DNA from: Scytonema sp035967975
Lineage (GTDB): Bacteria > Cyanobacteriota > Cyanobacteriia > Cyanobacteriales > Nostocaceae
NCBI GenBank assembly: GCA_035967975.1
Contig: JAWQFQ010000006.1
Coordinates: 36,229-100,228, forward strand
DNA length: 64,000 bases
Reading direction: 5' to 3'
Made by a program: the position numbers and the translations under genes. Shown here piece after piece: positions 34,964 through 44,862 of the stretch. Every line of letters starts with the position of its first letter. The stretch's first letter is position 1. The notes beneath the pieces were generated by a model, which was given only the letters and a program-made list of their open reading frames with translations, did not search any database and was not told where the DNA came from.

Positions 34964-35818
34964 TTAATTAGCAGATATGACTAACGGAGCTGTAACAATC
35001 TCTTTCAAGCTGACTGAGGAGAGGAGTTCTTCCCATTGCTTGGCGAGGGTGACATTAGTGGGTTGGGAGGCGTATAGGGTAGCAAGTGTTGCCACACAGT
35101 CATACCAAACCCCGTTTTTACCTAAGACAGCTGCTTGCTTTAGAGCATCTTTTTGTTGCAGTATTGTTTCTAGTTCAAAGCTGGGCTGAATACGCTGAAT
35201 CCAACCATCGACATAAGGAGTACTCGGACTGAGTCGTCCATCTAATTTCAGTGCTAGGAACCATTGGTAGTTTTTCCCGATGGCTAAAGCAAGGGCGTTT
35301 TCTGGCAATTTTACGGCGATTACCCCTGTTTTTCCAGCAACTGGGATGGTCATCTGATGCTGGGTATTGCCCGCTTCATCCTTAAGACTAAACACGGCTT
35401 CTTCTGCATTGGACGCAGGAAGATAAACCAGAATTGTAGGATGTTCAAACACTGTTGTCCCATAGAAGTTTTGAGGTAGGAGTGCGATGAGTGCGGCTGG
35501 AACTTCTGTTCTTACTATCGAAGGATTTAAGTAGTAGGTGCCAACGCGAGAAGCTCCACCACTTGCTTGCTGTGGTGTCCCATTGCCAGATGCAGGCTGA
35601 AAAAGGTTACCACGGGAGGCTCCCCCACTTGCTTGTTGAGGTGTACCCTTTCCAGAGGCTGGGGTAAAGAAATTACCACGGGAAGCCCCTCCCGTTGCTT
35701 GACTGGGAGCGCCATTATTGGGGGGTGGTGTAAATGTAATGGCGTGGGCACGAGTCCATCCAATGCTAGCGATAAGAGCAAAGACGCTCAATATACTCAC
35801 TAAATACTGACGTTTCAC
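34964..35818 (-). CDS. DUF928 family exported protein
   Basis: 284 residues. GTG at 35818 is chosen: GAGGA lies 7 bases before it and it starts a proper signal peptide (KRQYLVSILSVFALIASIGW, ending RAHA). The frame extends to 35896 without support. After the signal come three near-identical 22-residue repeats built on PASGKGTPQQASGGASRGN. The DUF928 domain follows (LIALLPQNFYGTTVFEHPTI, YQWFLALKLDGRLSPSTPYV, DGWIQRI). Function unknown; in cyanobacteria DUF928 genes are often found with CHAT and TPS genes, as here. Probably periplasmic. Confidence 0.9.
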   Translation of the reverse strand: MKRQYLVSILSVFALIASIGWTRAHAITFTPPPNNGAPSQATGGASRGNFFTPASGKGTPQQASGGASRGNLFQPASGNGTPQQASGGASRVGTYYLNPSIVRTEVPAALIALLPQNFYGTTVFEHPTILVYLPASNAEEAVFSLKDEAGNTQHQMTIPVAGKTGVIAVKLPENALALAIGKNYQWFLALKLDGRLSPSTPYVDGWIQRIQPSFELETILQQKDALKQAAVLGKNGVWYDCVATLATLYASQPTNVTLAKQWEELLSSVSLKEIVTAPLVISAN

Positions 35819-36000
35819 GACTTTTTCCTCATGAATACCTGTACAAAAATACATTGTTTGATGGTGACAAGAAGCTTGAAAGATTCTTCTAATCACTATT
35901 TCAACCAGGAATATATATTACTAGCATAAACAGAGTCAGTAAAAAATACTATAAAATATTGCACATTTTTGTTTGATATTAAATCAGTAATATTACTGAT

Positions 36001-38571
36001 TTAATACCAACTTCCGACCAAAACAAAGGCAGACCAAAAGAATGGATCGTGAAAATCAGTTTGGCGAATTAGGTTTATTTGTGCTTGTCGTAGCGCTTCA
36101 GCTTTAGTGATTTTGGGTTGTTGCAGCTGATTATAGAAACGAGTCATCAGCATCTCAGCGGCTTTATCTTTCACGGGCCATAGGGTTGCGATGGTTGAAC
36201 GGGCACCAGATTTGACTGCTAAGCCTGCTAGTCCAAGGACAGCGCGATCGTCTCCAGCTGCCGTATCACAAGCACTCAATACCAGCAACTCAATTGCGTT
36301 CGATGAATTGTTACCTCGGTTTTTGAGAAGTTCAGATAATTCCTGAATATTGACTTTTTTATCCCAAGTAAGTAAGAAAGTGTTTTCAAGGCGGGAGCTA
36401 AATTGTCCGTGAGTCGCTAGGTGAATAACACCAGCGCGACTAGATTTCACGCGATCGGCAAGAGCTTTACTGGTAAATGCTTGATTTAGTAACAGATCTG
36501 ACGGTACTGCTTTTGAGATTTGCTTTACTTCTGATTCCACAGCAGGTAAAGCACTAAAGCCTGCGTGAGATTGGCTAATACCACCTACAAGTGCTGCAAT
36601 ATTATTTTGTTGAGATCGGGCAGTCATGAGTTGCAATCCTGGTGAAAGTGCGACAGCATACTTCTCAATGAGATATTGTTTCCCGTCATACAAGGCTGCC
36701 ATTGGAATGTTCCGCAATTGACCATCCAAAACGAATATCAATGTCTTAGTATTTTTGAAAACTCCATCTACTTCTGCATGACCAATCAGCCAATCATAAA
36801 TCTGTTGGGAGAATCGATCCCGGTCTTTGGAGTCTGAGACTGGGTTTAAAGCCATTAATAAATTATTTAAAGTCTGCTCAATTTCAATTTGAGATTTGTA
36901 AATGACATAATAACGGAGTGGTTGTCCCGTTTGGGAGAAAATTACAGCTAAACGGTCGGGCAGGATAATGGGGTAAATGACTGTTGCAGTGGGGTCTACT
37001 TGGTCAATTTGCTGAATTTTATCTAAACAGGCTTCTCGGAAAAAGTTATCGAGTTCTGCTATTTGGAGTGATTCAATCAATTCACGGGCTTGTGCGAGGG
37101 CTGTTTGACTTGGTTGCCCATCCAGCAGTAAACCGACTAGTTCCCGGTAAACAGGCTCTACACTTTGGCGGAAAGAGAACTGGACATCGGGGTTAATGGC
37201 AACCAAATCTCCTCGCAGAGCTTTTAAAGCATTAACCGCTTCGGTATAAACACTCATTGCTTGCTGTCGATCGCCCTTTTGCTTGTACAATTGTCCTACC
37301 TGCCATGCTGATTGAGCAATGATATCTTCAGCTTGAATTTGACGGGCAATATTGAGAGATTTCTGAGCCAATTTTTGTGCCTCAGACCACTGCTGTGTAC
37401 GACGGTAAAGTTGTCCCCACTGATGTAGTGCATAAGCTTGTACCCGAACATCTTGGATTTGCTGTGCGGATTGGACTGTCGTTGCCATCAGTTGAGCTAG
37501 ATCTTTGAGTGGTAGGATTTGGGAAGGATCTGACTGACGATTGAGGGTGGCAACAAAATTAATAGCTGCGTAAAGAGAGGTTTGACTGATAGGCAGTTCT
37601 CTAAGTTGTTGTAACAGATCAGGTGCAAGTGGGGCAGCAAGTTCAAGCTTGTCGTATTCGAGGAAAAGTTTGAAACGAGCTAAACGCGCTTGTAGTAGAT
37701 CGCCTGGGTTGGTGGTTATTTGTTCTGCTTGTTCAAAATAATCTAATGCTGCATCCGGATTTTGTAAAGCAACAGCGGTTTGTCCGAGGCTGAGAAGGAT
37801 AGAACTTAAGTGGGGTTTGGCTTCGATTTTGCGAGCGATCGCTAAACTTTGCTCCAACACCTCTTGACTTTTGCCAGTATCACCAATTAATTGGAGAGTT
37901 AAGCCAAGCGATCGCAGCCCGCTCACTTTAATTTCAGAATCCGGCATCCCTTTGAGTTTTTGAGTAAGTTCTTCTAACTGCTGCCTAGAGCGTCGGTAAA
38001 ATCCCAGGCTTTGTAACGCTTGTGCTTGGTTAATTTGACTACCCAGGCTTCCCATTATATCACCTGCCTGCTCGTAAAATTTTTGAGCTTGTTGCCAATT
38101 TTCGAGGGCGATTTCGGCTTTACCAGTGTGCAGTTGTAAATTTGCCTGAGTATTGAGTACTTGAGCCCAGAGAATTGCATTGACTGGGGGTTTAGCTGCT
38201 TGTAACAGTTTTAAGCTTTGCTCAATAGACTGGCGGGCTGTTTCCCACTGGTTCAATTCTTGCTGTGCTAATGATAGATAGCTCAAGCTTAGGGCTTCGT
38301 TGAGGCGATCTCCTTGATTGTGGTACTTTTGTACTGCTGTTTGCCAAGCTGTTACGGCTTCTGCAAAGCGCCCAGAACGATAAAAGCTCCGTCCCTGTTC
38401 CAGCCAGTTGATGGGTTGGGAAGATACGAGGGAAGTGGATGGTGTATTCTGGGTAGAGGTTATCAGTACTTGCACAGACGCTTTTACAGGTGTAATAGTC
38501 ACTGCTAAATACAGGCTTAAGATACTAAAGCTAAGATATAACCAACGACATGGTTTGATTTGGAAAGTCAT
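36001..38571 (-). CDS. TPR-CHAT protein (caspase-like clan CD peptidase fold), exported
   Basis: 856 residues. A signal peptide (about 1-32) is followed by about ten TPR-like helical repeats (about 50-470; for example ALSLSYLSLAQQELNQWETA and AQSAWQVGQLYKQKGDRQQA). The C-terminal CHAT domain (about 560-856) has both members of the caspase-type dyad: His721 in HLATHGQF and Cys768 in LVLSACDTA, then GLAGLAVKSGARSTIATLWP. CHAT proteins include separase- and caspase-related proteases, some activated by partner binding through TPRs. The signal peptide suggests action outside the cytoplasm. It sits between TpsA and DUF928, so one of these may be its partner or substrate (inference). Confidence 0.95.
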   Translation of the reverse strand: MTFQIKPCRWLYLSFSILSLYLAVTITPVKASVQVLITSTQNTPSTSLVSSQPINWLEQGRSFYRSGRFAEAVTAWQTAVQKYHNQGDRLNEALSLSYLSLAQQELNQWETARQSIEQSLKLLQAAKPPVNAILWAQVLNTQANLQLHTGKAEIALENWQQAQKFYEQAGDIMGSLGSQINQAQALQSLGFYRRSRQQLEELTQKLKGMPDSEIKVSGLRSLGLTLQLIGDTGKSQEVLEQSLAIARKIEAKPHLSSILLSLGQTAVALQNPDAALDYFEQAEQITTNPGDLLQARLARFKLFLEYDKLELAAPLAPDLLQQLRELPISQTSLYAAINFVATLNRQSDPSQILPLKDLAQLMATTVQSAQQIQDVRVQAYALHQWGQLYRRTQQWSEAQKLAQKSLNIARQIQAEDIIAQSAWQVGQLYKQKGDRQQAMSVYTEAVNALKALRGDLVAINPDVQFSFRQSVEPVYRELVGLLLDGQPSQTALAQARELIESLQIAELDNFFREACLDKIQQIDQVDPTATVIYPIILPDRLAVIFSQTGQPLRYYVIYKSQIEIEQTLNNLLMALNPVSDSKDRDRFSQQIYDWLIGHAEVDGVFKNTKTLIFVLDGQLRNIPMAALYDGKQYLIEKYAVALSPGLQLMTARSQQNNIAALVGGISQSHAGFSALPAVESEVKQISKAVPSDLLLNQAFTSKALADRVKSSRAGVIHLATHGQFSSRLENTFLLTWDKKVNIQELSELLKNRGNNSSNAIELLVLSACDTAAGDDRAVLGLAGLAVKSGARSTIATLWPVKDKAAEMLMTRFYNQLQQPKITKAEALRQAQINLIRQTDFHDPFFWSAFVLVGSWY

Positions 38572-38696
38572 ACCATTTTAGATTGAAAATATTGTTATGC
38601 CCGTTGGGGCAGTCTACAAATTTAATATGCCCCAGATAGTGTTTTTCTTAACACCAGCAACACGGTCACTAATAACTATTTAGATAAGTCCTGAAT

Positions 38697-41165
38697 TTAA
38701 TTAACTCTTGGAATCGCAGCACAGGTTAACGGTGACTCCACATGAGCAGAAGACTGTGACGCAATTAACTCAACTTTTCCAACAGCGTTGCGGTACCAAG
38801 TTGTGGCTTGAACGAGGACATTAGTGGATGGGGGCGTGTGGGCTTGTACTTCCAGAGTTTTGTAGTATGTAGATAAGTCTCGCACATCTTCCCAAGCGCG
38901 CTCGTCGATTATCTGCACAATAGGATTTTGCGGTATACCACCTCGTCCAGTTGCCACAAAGTAACTGTCGCCATCTTCCGCACAACCTGTGGCAATTTGC
39001 TCGGATGAATCGACCACATTGGTTGGCAGTTTGACTAATCCAGAATTCGGATCGACGCCGATGGTATTGATTTGAACAGTACCGTTGACCCCAAATTGGG
39101 AACTAGCAGTGATATCATTCTCAGTCGTCGGTTGAGGACGAAACCTCAGTCCAAAAATGCCACCAGTTGCAATCTGAATGTTGCCTCCGTATCCTTGGAC
39201 GGCATTGGCAATAATGTCACTATTTCCTAAACCCATAATAATAGGAGAGTTAAGAGTGATATTGCCGCCATTGCCAGTACCACCTGCTTCTGCACTAATA
39301 GAACTGTGATGACGCATGAGTGTGATATCACTGATATTAAGGTCAATATTGCCACCTTCACCTGCTTTTGTGGATGCTGAAATGCTCCCCCCATTGTTGA
39401 GTCGCAGGGTGTCAGTATTAATCCTTAAGCTTCCGGCGTTACCGTTACCCTGATTCAGGACAAAGACTGTTGCACCATCACTGACATTAAGGACTGGAGT
39501 GTTAATCGTGGTGATACCTGAATTCGCGCTAGAGCCTTGATTACCAAAAACACGAACGGCAGCACCAATATAAGTGGGATTTTGTGCGTCTTTCACACCA
39601 ATCACCTCAATCGATTTAGATGCATTGACTGTAAGATTACCAGAACTTCCCCGACTTATACTAGAAGCAGACACTCGCCCACCGTTTTGAACTGATAATG
39701 TGCGTGTATCAATCGTAAGATTGCCTGCATTACCAGACCCAAAGGTTGCAGTTGACAGTAGACTAAAGTATGAGCCTGTTGGTGCTCCCAAACTCGTTAC
39801 CTGGATTGTATCTGCTTTGACGGTGACGTCACCACCGTTGCCTTGACCATAGGGTCTTGCTCCTACATTGCCGCCATCAAGGATAGAAAGGTTTTCGGTG
39901 GAGATAGAAACATTTCCCCCTTTGCCACTCGCATGAGCACTAGCTAACAAAAGACTGACTGCTCGAAAAGGATTAGGATCGCCGAGTGTAAAACCACCTA
40001 TCTGCATTTCATCAGCGTTCACTACAATGTTGCCACCAGGGGCTTCATGAAAGCTTCGGTTAAGAATGAAAGCACCTTTATCAAGAAGCAATTGTGGCGT
40101 TGTAATGACAATGTTCCCTGCGGCACCAGAGGATGTAGTTTCATTGATTAAACTGCTAGAACTCCTAAAATCTGGTGATTTATCAACGAGATGGAGTGAT
40201 TCGGTAGCATTAATTGTAATATCTCCTGCAATCCGATCGCCTTGATTTTGCACCAACACCATTGAACCATCTCGAATATCAACTTGTTGCCCTTGAATTT
40301 GGATAGAACCTGCACTTGTTCCGCTAGCAGACGCTAAGGCTAGTTGACTCATCTGGATATTGCCAAAGGTGGTATTATGGGGATAACTTAGGGTAAATCC
40401 TTGAGGGTGCGAATTGAGGGCTACGCTTTCTCTTGTGACGCTCCCCAACTCAATCCGTCCTCCCGGTGCAAAAAGCAATCCTCCATCTAGGTTAAGATGA
40501 CCACCTATTAACGCTAGCGTTTTGCCTGGTTGTACCTGTAAACCGCTTGAGCCAACGTTTAATTCAGAAATGCGATCTGTACCACTTAACTGTGCATTAT
40601 GCCCTGTTCCTTGGACAGCGATAAGTCCCGGATTGCTACCAAATTGCAAGCCAACAGGCACATTGAGGGTGAGCAGGGGAGGTGTTTGGGGACTTGTAGC
40701 ACTGAATGCAAAGCCATTGTCAAACAATAGGCTCTCAGCTGTGCTGACAACAAAAGACCCTCCAATATTCAAACGGGCATTGGAACCAAAAATGATACCA
40801 TTGGGGTTAAGCAAAAATAGATTGGTGCTACCATTAGCTCGAATTAAACCATCAATATTGGAAACATTGTTTCCCGTGACTCGGCTAAAGATATTTTGTA
40901 CATCTGGGGTGTTGTTGAAGAAGGCTGACCCATTTGTGGGAATGGAAAACTGACTAAAACTATGGAATAGGTTGTTCCCGACTTGGTGACCATTAGTAAT
41001 GGTGAAATTATTGCTGTTTTGGGAGACACTAGTGTTGAGCGTGTAGTCGGGAGTCACTTGAGCTTTGGCAGAACCAATCCAAAGAAGCATGGCTGTCAAT
41101 GGCAGTAGCATTGTACCTGTTATCACTCCATTGAGCAAACTCAACCAAACAGAAGTTGCTTTCAT
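38697..41165 (-). CDS. Two-partner-secretion exoprotein (TpsA), filamentous haemagglutinin N-terminal domain
   Basis: 822 residues from the ATG at 41165, which begins a normal signal peptide (MKATSVWLSLLNGVITGTML, ending SAKAQ). The frame extends to an ATG at 41234 and a TTG at 41276 with no better ribosome site. The TPS domain is complete (NLFHSFSQFSIPTNGSAFFN, FSRVTGNNVSNIDGLIRANG, NLFLLNPNGIIFGSNARL). A beta-helix-type repeat region follows, and then the C-terminal block YFVATGRGGIPQNP, ending with a paired-cysteine-type tail. It is followed by CHAT and preceded by its likely transporter TpsB, so it is probably surface-exposed or released. Confidence 0.93.
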   Translation of the reverse strand: MKATSVWLSLLNGVITGTMLLPLTAMLLWIGSAKAQVTPDYTLNTSVSQNSNNFTITNGHQVGNNLFHSFSQFSIPTNGSAFFNNTPDVQNIFSRVTGNNVSNIDGLIRANGSTNLFLLNPNGIIFGSNARLNIGGSFVVSTAESLLFDNGFAFSATSPQTPPLLTLNVPVGLQFGSNPGLIAVQGTGHNAQLSGTDRISELNVGSSGLQVQPGKTLALIGGHLNLDGGLLFAPGGRIELGSVTRESVALNSHPQGFTLSYPHNTTFGNIQMSQLALASASGTSAGSIQIQGQQVDIRDGSMVLVQNQGDRIAGDITINATESLHLVDKSPDFRSSSSLINETTSSGAAGNIVITTPQLLLDKGAFILNRSFHEAPGGNIVVNADEMQIGGFTLGDPNPFRAVSLLLASAHASGKGGNVSISTENLSILDGGNVGARPYGQGNGGDVTVKADTIQVTSLGAPTGSYFSLLSTATFGSGNAGNLTIDTRTLSVQNGGRVSASSISRGSSGNLTVNASKSIEVIGVKDAQNPTYIGAAVRVFGNQGSSANSGITTINTPVLNVSDGATVFVLNQGNGNAGSLRINTDTLRLNNGGSISASTKAGEGGNIDLNISDITLMRHHSSISAEAGGTGNGGNITLNSPIIMGLGNSDIIANAVQGYGGNIQIATGGIFGLRFRPQPTTENDITASSQFGVNGTVQINTIGVDPNSGLVKLPTNVVDSSEQIATGCAEDGDSYFVATGRGGIPQNPIVQIIDERAWEDVRDLSTYYKTLEVQAHTPPSTNVLVQATTWYRNAVGKVELIASQSSAHVESPLTCAAIPRVN

Positions 41166-41542
41166 CAGTTGGTTTCTATTTATATTAAAAAATACATTAA
41201 GCTGGAGGTTTGTCGCTTCTCGAATCGCTCTCATACCAAAAATCTTCCCCTTATTTTCTGGTCTTAGGGTTCCCAAAATTATCGTCTAGCTAATCTTTAT
41301 TGCCCGGTGATTAAATTGCTGGATTGAGATTGGGCAATATAAATCCTGAAGCTAACTTTAAATTTGTTGCTGGCAAGTAGCATACCTATGACTGACAATC
41401 TCATTACTATTAGGAATCCGGTTTGATTTGGTGAACTGATTTGTGTAGGCAGGCAATAGGCAATAGGCAAGAAGATTCTAGAAAATTTAGGTATACTGAG
41501 TTTTGTTCAAAAATCAAATAGGAGTCCTATATAGACAGCGTG
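41166..41542. other. Gap between tpsB and tpsA
   Basis: No gene. A short GGCAATAG tandem tract (about 41449-41471). The size suggests tpsA may have its own promoter in addition to readthrough from tpsB. Confidence 0.4.
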
Positions 41543-43342
41543 TTATGGGGAATAGCGCACTGAGAAATACAGTCCATTTTCCTGGAGCGATCGCTTTTCT
41601 CCATCTACTGATATTAAGGGAATACCCCAATCTAGGCGGGCTGAGAAGTTATCTCCCTGTTTCCACAACAGTCCTAACCCCGTACCTATTAGCGTACTTG
41701 GGGAAGGATTGTCCCCATTAATATTCCAGCCTTTTCCTGCATCTATGAAGGGTGTCAGTTGTAGCACTCCTGTTTTAGGAGCACGGACAATGGGCAACCG
41801 TAATTCTGCTGATAATAATATGCCATTATCTGTAAGTAGTGTGTCTTGACGATAGCCTCTTACACTGAGTTGTCCGCCAAGACCAAATTGCTCAAACGGT
41901 ATTAAGGAATCTGTTGCTAATTGTACATCGCCCCTGACTAAAAACAGAGTGTCGGATGCTAATTGCCGTACCCACTGTGCTTGTCCCCGCCAAGCAAAAA
42001 AGCGGCTGTCTGGTGTGTCTTTATTGACATTTGCATCAAACCAATCGACTCCAAAGTTAAATTGTGATCGCATGGCAAACACCTGCCGATTGTTACGCTG
42101 AGTGTATTCTTGAAAAAAGCGCACGACAGAAATCTTCGTTTTTCCATCCGCATCTGCACCGGGTGAGAGTGGAAATCCTCCAATGTCATCAATACCCAAC
42201 TCAGTTTGGCTTTCCTGACGCGAGAAAGACAGCCCCACAGCTAACTCCTGAGTTGGCTTTTGTACTAATGGTTGTCGATAGCTTAATTCATAAGAGCGGG
42301 TATTTGATTGAATATCAAGTAGATTGAATGGCTCTTCAATAACGTGGTTCCATCCCTGGTTATAACCAAACCGGATAGTGCCATTTTGGGCATTAATTGG
42401 TAGAGTGTAATTAACATCAATAGTATTGCTGCCATCTGTATTGGCGTATTCGACACTTAGCGTATCGCCAAAACCTAGTAAATTGGCTTGTTGTAGAGCT
42501 AGTCCCCGGCGAAAACTACCTACACTCGGAGATCGCCCATTATCTAGGGTTGCTGTCAGCGTGAAAGTGTCTGCTTCTTCAACCTCGACTAGCAATATGT
42601 TGGTTCCCGGACGCACGCCCGTCTGCAACTCAGTAGATAGGTTTTGAATGCGCGGATCGAGACGAAGAAGTTGCAACTTTTCTAACAAGCGCGGTACATT
42701 CAAGGGTGTTTTGACACCAAGTTGGATGCGATCGCGAATATACTGACTTTGCAATCGCCTATTACCAACTATCTTGATTTCTTGCAAACTACCCTCAATA
42801 ACCTGAATTTTGACAATCCCAGCTTCTACCGTTTGTGGTGTAATTATTGCCCCTGTGGTTACATAACCATTATCGACGTAAAGTTTCGTGATAGCGTCTC
42901 TGACTTGCAACAATTCTGCAAACGTCAGCTCCCGTCCAACAAAAGGAGATGTAATAGGGTTAAACTGTTCTGGTTTGAAAACTGTGCTACCAACAACTTC
43001 AATACGGTCAATCTGGAATTTGGCATAGTAGTCATTCTCAGTTGAATTTGAGGCTTCCGGTAGTTGTGGAGGGGGAAGTAATCGATCTTGGTCTGCGGGT
43101 TGCGGCGGTAGTACATTTGAAGGTAATGGCGCGATCGGAACGTCTTCTATCCTACCTGACGGTAATGTTTGAGGAGCGGAAGTTTGGGCGATTTGAATGT
43201 TTGCACGTGTAAATGAAGGAGTCTGTGATGGTATTACAGAGTTAGAAAATTCAGCTAAGACAGTAGAATTAAAACATAAAGACAACAAGCTTGCATAAAT
43301 TGCAACTTCAAAAAATCCTGTATCTTTGATAAGAGATATCAT
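41543..43342 (-). CDS. TpsB outer-membrane transporter (ShlB/FhaC/HecB family)
   Basis: 599 residues. A signal region (about 1-30), a Pro-rich linker (about 55-95) and two POTRA domains follow (FQIDRIEVVGSTVFKPEQFN; IKIVGNRRLQSQYIRDRI). Then comes the 16-strand barrel with the conserved lid motif SVRGYRQD and the last strand ending GLYFSVRYSP. Such pores export TpsA proteins across the outer membrane by recognising the TPS domain. The tpsA downstream on the same strand is the obvious client; the orphan TpsA at 13165-16788 may be another. First gene of the six-gene minus-strand locus. Confidence 0.95.
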   Translation of the reverse strand: MISLIKDTGFFEVAIYASLLSLCFNSTVLAEFSNSVIPSQTPSFTRANIQIAQTSAPQTLPSGRIEDVPIAPLPSNVLPPQPADQDRLLPPPQLPEASNSTENDYYAKFQIDRIEVVGSTVFKPEQFNPITSPFVGRELTFAELLQVRDAITKLYVDNGYVTTGAIITPQTVEAGIVKIQVIEGSLQEIKIVGNRRLQSQYIRDRIQLGVKTPLNVPRLLEKLQLLRLDPRIQNLSTELQTGVRPGTNILLVEVEEADTFTLTATLDNGRSPSVGSFRRGLALQQANLLGFGDTLSVEYANTDGSNTIDVNYTLPINAQNGTIRFGYNQGWNHVIEEPFNLLDIQSNTRSYELSYRQPLVQKPTQELAVGLSFSRQESQTELGIDDIGGFPLSPGADADGKTKISVVRFFQEYTQRNNRQVFAMRSQFNFGVDWFDANVNKDTPDSRFFAWRGQAQWVRQLASDTLFLVRGDVQLATDSLIPFEQFGLGGQLSVRGYRQDTLLTDNGILLSAELRLPIVRAPKTGVLQLTPFIDAGKGWNINGDNPSPSTLIGTGLGLLWKQGDNFSARLDWGIPLISVDGEKRSLQENGLYFSVRYSP

Positions 43343-43432
43343 ATTCTATATAAAGACTTCGCACTTATAGTTAAAGTGCCCAAAAAAACTGAGTAAGTAA
43401 CATCTACACCAATAATAAATATGTAGTATATC

Positions 43433-43545
43433 TCACCTGTTTGTAACCTCACTTCCGCAGGTTAACAGTGACTGCACACGAGCGGGAGACTGTGACGCAA
43501 TTAACTCCACTTTTCCATCGCTGTTACGGTACCAAGAAGTAACCC
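43433..43545 (-). pseudogene. C-terminal remnant of a TpsA exoprotein gene
   Basis: On the minus strand the frame reads GVTSWYRNSDGKVELIASQS then PARVQSLLTCGSEVT and stops with TGA. It matches the end of the intact TpsA at 38697 (TTWYRNAVGKVELIASQSSA then HVESPLTC). The DNA is also nearly identical over about 80 bp. Nothing upstream continues the match. A second tpsA evidently once lay here, ahead of tpsB. Confidence 0.8.
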
Positions 43546-43866
43546 CATCCAAGCACGTTTTATTCTCATTCTCAAAGAATTTTTATGATGGGATATATCT
43601 ACCAAACGACACTTACAGTTCGATTTGTTCTCATTTTATGCTGATTATACCTGTAAATCAGGCAACGAAGGAGACATTTGCTTGTAAAATCGAGTTGTTA
43701 AGTTTCGTATAGCAGTGTTGGGTTCCCAAAACTGCCAACGGCAAATTTGTCATCTCCATTGCGACTGCGATTGTTCCTACATCGTGACACCAAACACTTC
43801 CTGCGCTGGTGTAGGGCTAGTAGAGAGCAAGTTAAACTGGAAAACGGTAAAGAGAGGATTTACACA

Positions 43867-44469
43867 ATGGCATTTGAACTTCCCGCATTACCATACGACT
43901 ACAAGGATCTAGAGCCATATATGTCGGCTAACACCTTGCAGTTCCATCACGACAAGCACCACGCTGGCTATGTCAATAACCTCAACAAAATGACTGAGGG
44001 TACAGACCTAGCTAATAAATCTCTAGAAGAGATTATTAAAGCAACTGCAAAGGACTCTTCTAAAGCTGGTATCTTCAACAATGCCGCTCAAGTGTGGAAT
44101 CATACCTTCTACTGGAATTGTATGAAGAAAAACGGTGGTGGTAGCCCCAGTGGAGAGTTAGCCGACAAAATCAATGCTTCCTTTGGTAGCTACGACAAGT
44201 TTAAAGAAGAATTCAAAAGCGCCGGTGCAACCCAGTTTGGTAGCGGTTATGCTTGGCTAGTTATGGACAACGGTAGTCTTAAGGTTGTAAAAACCCTAAA
44301 CGCCGTTAACCCCATGATCGACGGTCAAACTCCCCTGCTAACCTGTGATGTATGGGAACACGCTTACTATCTGGATTACCAAAACCGTCGTCCAGATTTC
44401 CTATCAACCTTCCTCGATAGTTTAGTGAACTGGGACTTCGTTGCTCAGAACTACACTAGCGCTAAATAA
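43867..44469 (+). CDS. sodB: Superoxide dismutase, iron type
   Basis: 200 residues, normal for cytoplasmic Fe-SOD, with no signal peptide. Metal ligands are His27 (LQFHHDKHH), His79 (WNHTFYW), Asp161 and His165 (DVWEHAYYLDYQN). The Fe-type signature around AQVWNHTFYW and GATQFGSGYAWLV favours iron over manganese. It converts superoxide to peroxide and oxygen. The ATG at 43867 is right: GAGAGGA lies 8 bases before it and it begins MAFELPALPYDY as in relatives; the frame runs upstream to 43747 without homology. A hairpin follows the stop. Confidence 0.96.
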   Translation: MAFELPALPYDYKDLEPYMSANTLQFHHDKHHAGYVNNLNKMTEGTDLANKSLEEIIKATAKDSSKAGIFNNAAQVWNHTFYWNCMKKNGGGSPSGELADKINASFGSYDKFKEEFKSAGATQFGSGYAWLVMDNGSLKVVKTLNAVNPMIDGQTPLLTCDVWEHAYYLDYQNRRPDFLSTFLDSLVNWDFVAQNYTSAK

Positions 44470-44481
44470 TTGAGAGTCAGA

Positions 44482-44512
44482 AGTGAGGAGTGAAAAATAA
44501 TTTCTCCTCACT
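44482..44512 (+). terminator. Candidate terminator hairpin after sodB
   Basis: AGTGAGGAG and CTCCTCACT pair perfectly (9 bp) across a 13-base loop, 12 bases after the stop. No T-run. Confidence 0.4.
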
Positions 44513-44602
44513 CATAACTCCTAACTTATCAAACTTAGGGTGCGTAATGCCAGCATTGCTCACCCTAAACCTACAACACCCCACCCCCTACACCCCAATT
44601 TC

Positions 44603-44809
44603 ATGGATAGCAGGAAACTCGCGCAATACATAGAAGCAACTGACAGCATCGCTAAGCCCTGGCTGTTAGTACAACTGCGATTGAAAAAACTAGAGGAAAG
44701 CCGAGCCACGCTCTCACCAAATGACTATACCCAACAGCTAGAAGACATTCATCAAGACTTAATGGCTTTAGGAGAATGGTGGCGTGGAATTGAAGATGAG
44801 GTATTTTAA
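44603..44809 (+). CDS. Hypothetical small helical protein
   Basis: 68 residues from the ATG at 44603 (MDSRKLAQYIEATDSIAKPW). Helical, charged, ending GEWWRGIEDEVF. Not recognised, though similar short proteins occur beside purM-type genes in related genomes, as far as I recall. A GTG at 44540 would extend it but adds a Pro-rich, repeat-derived leader. No clear Shine-Dalgarno. Confidence 0.6.
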   Translation: MDSRKLAQYIEATDSIAKPWLLVQLRLKKLEESRATLSPNDYTQQLEDIHQDLMALGEWWRGIEDEVF

Positions 44810-44862
44810 AGTAAAATTTTCGTGAGGACTGCTAATAGTGAACAGCTAATAGTAAAAAACAA

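Noticed and set aside
43715..43912. A plus-strand frame overlapping the start of sodB
   Set aside because: Different phase from SodB, and the upstream extension of the SodB frame itself (from 43747) lacks family similarity; GAGAGGA supports 43867.
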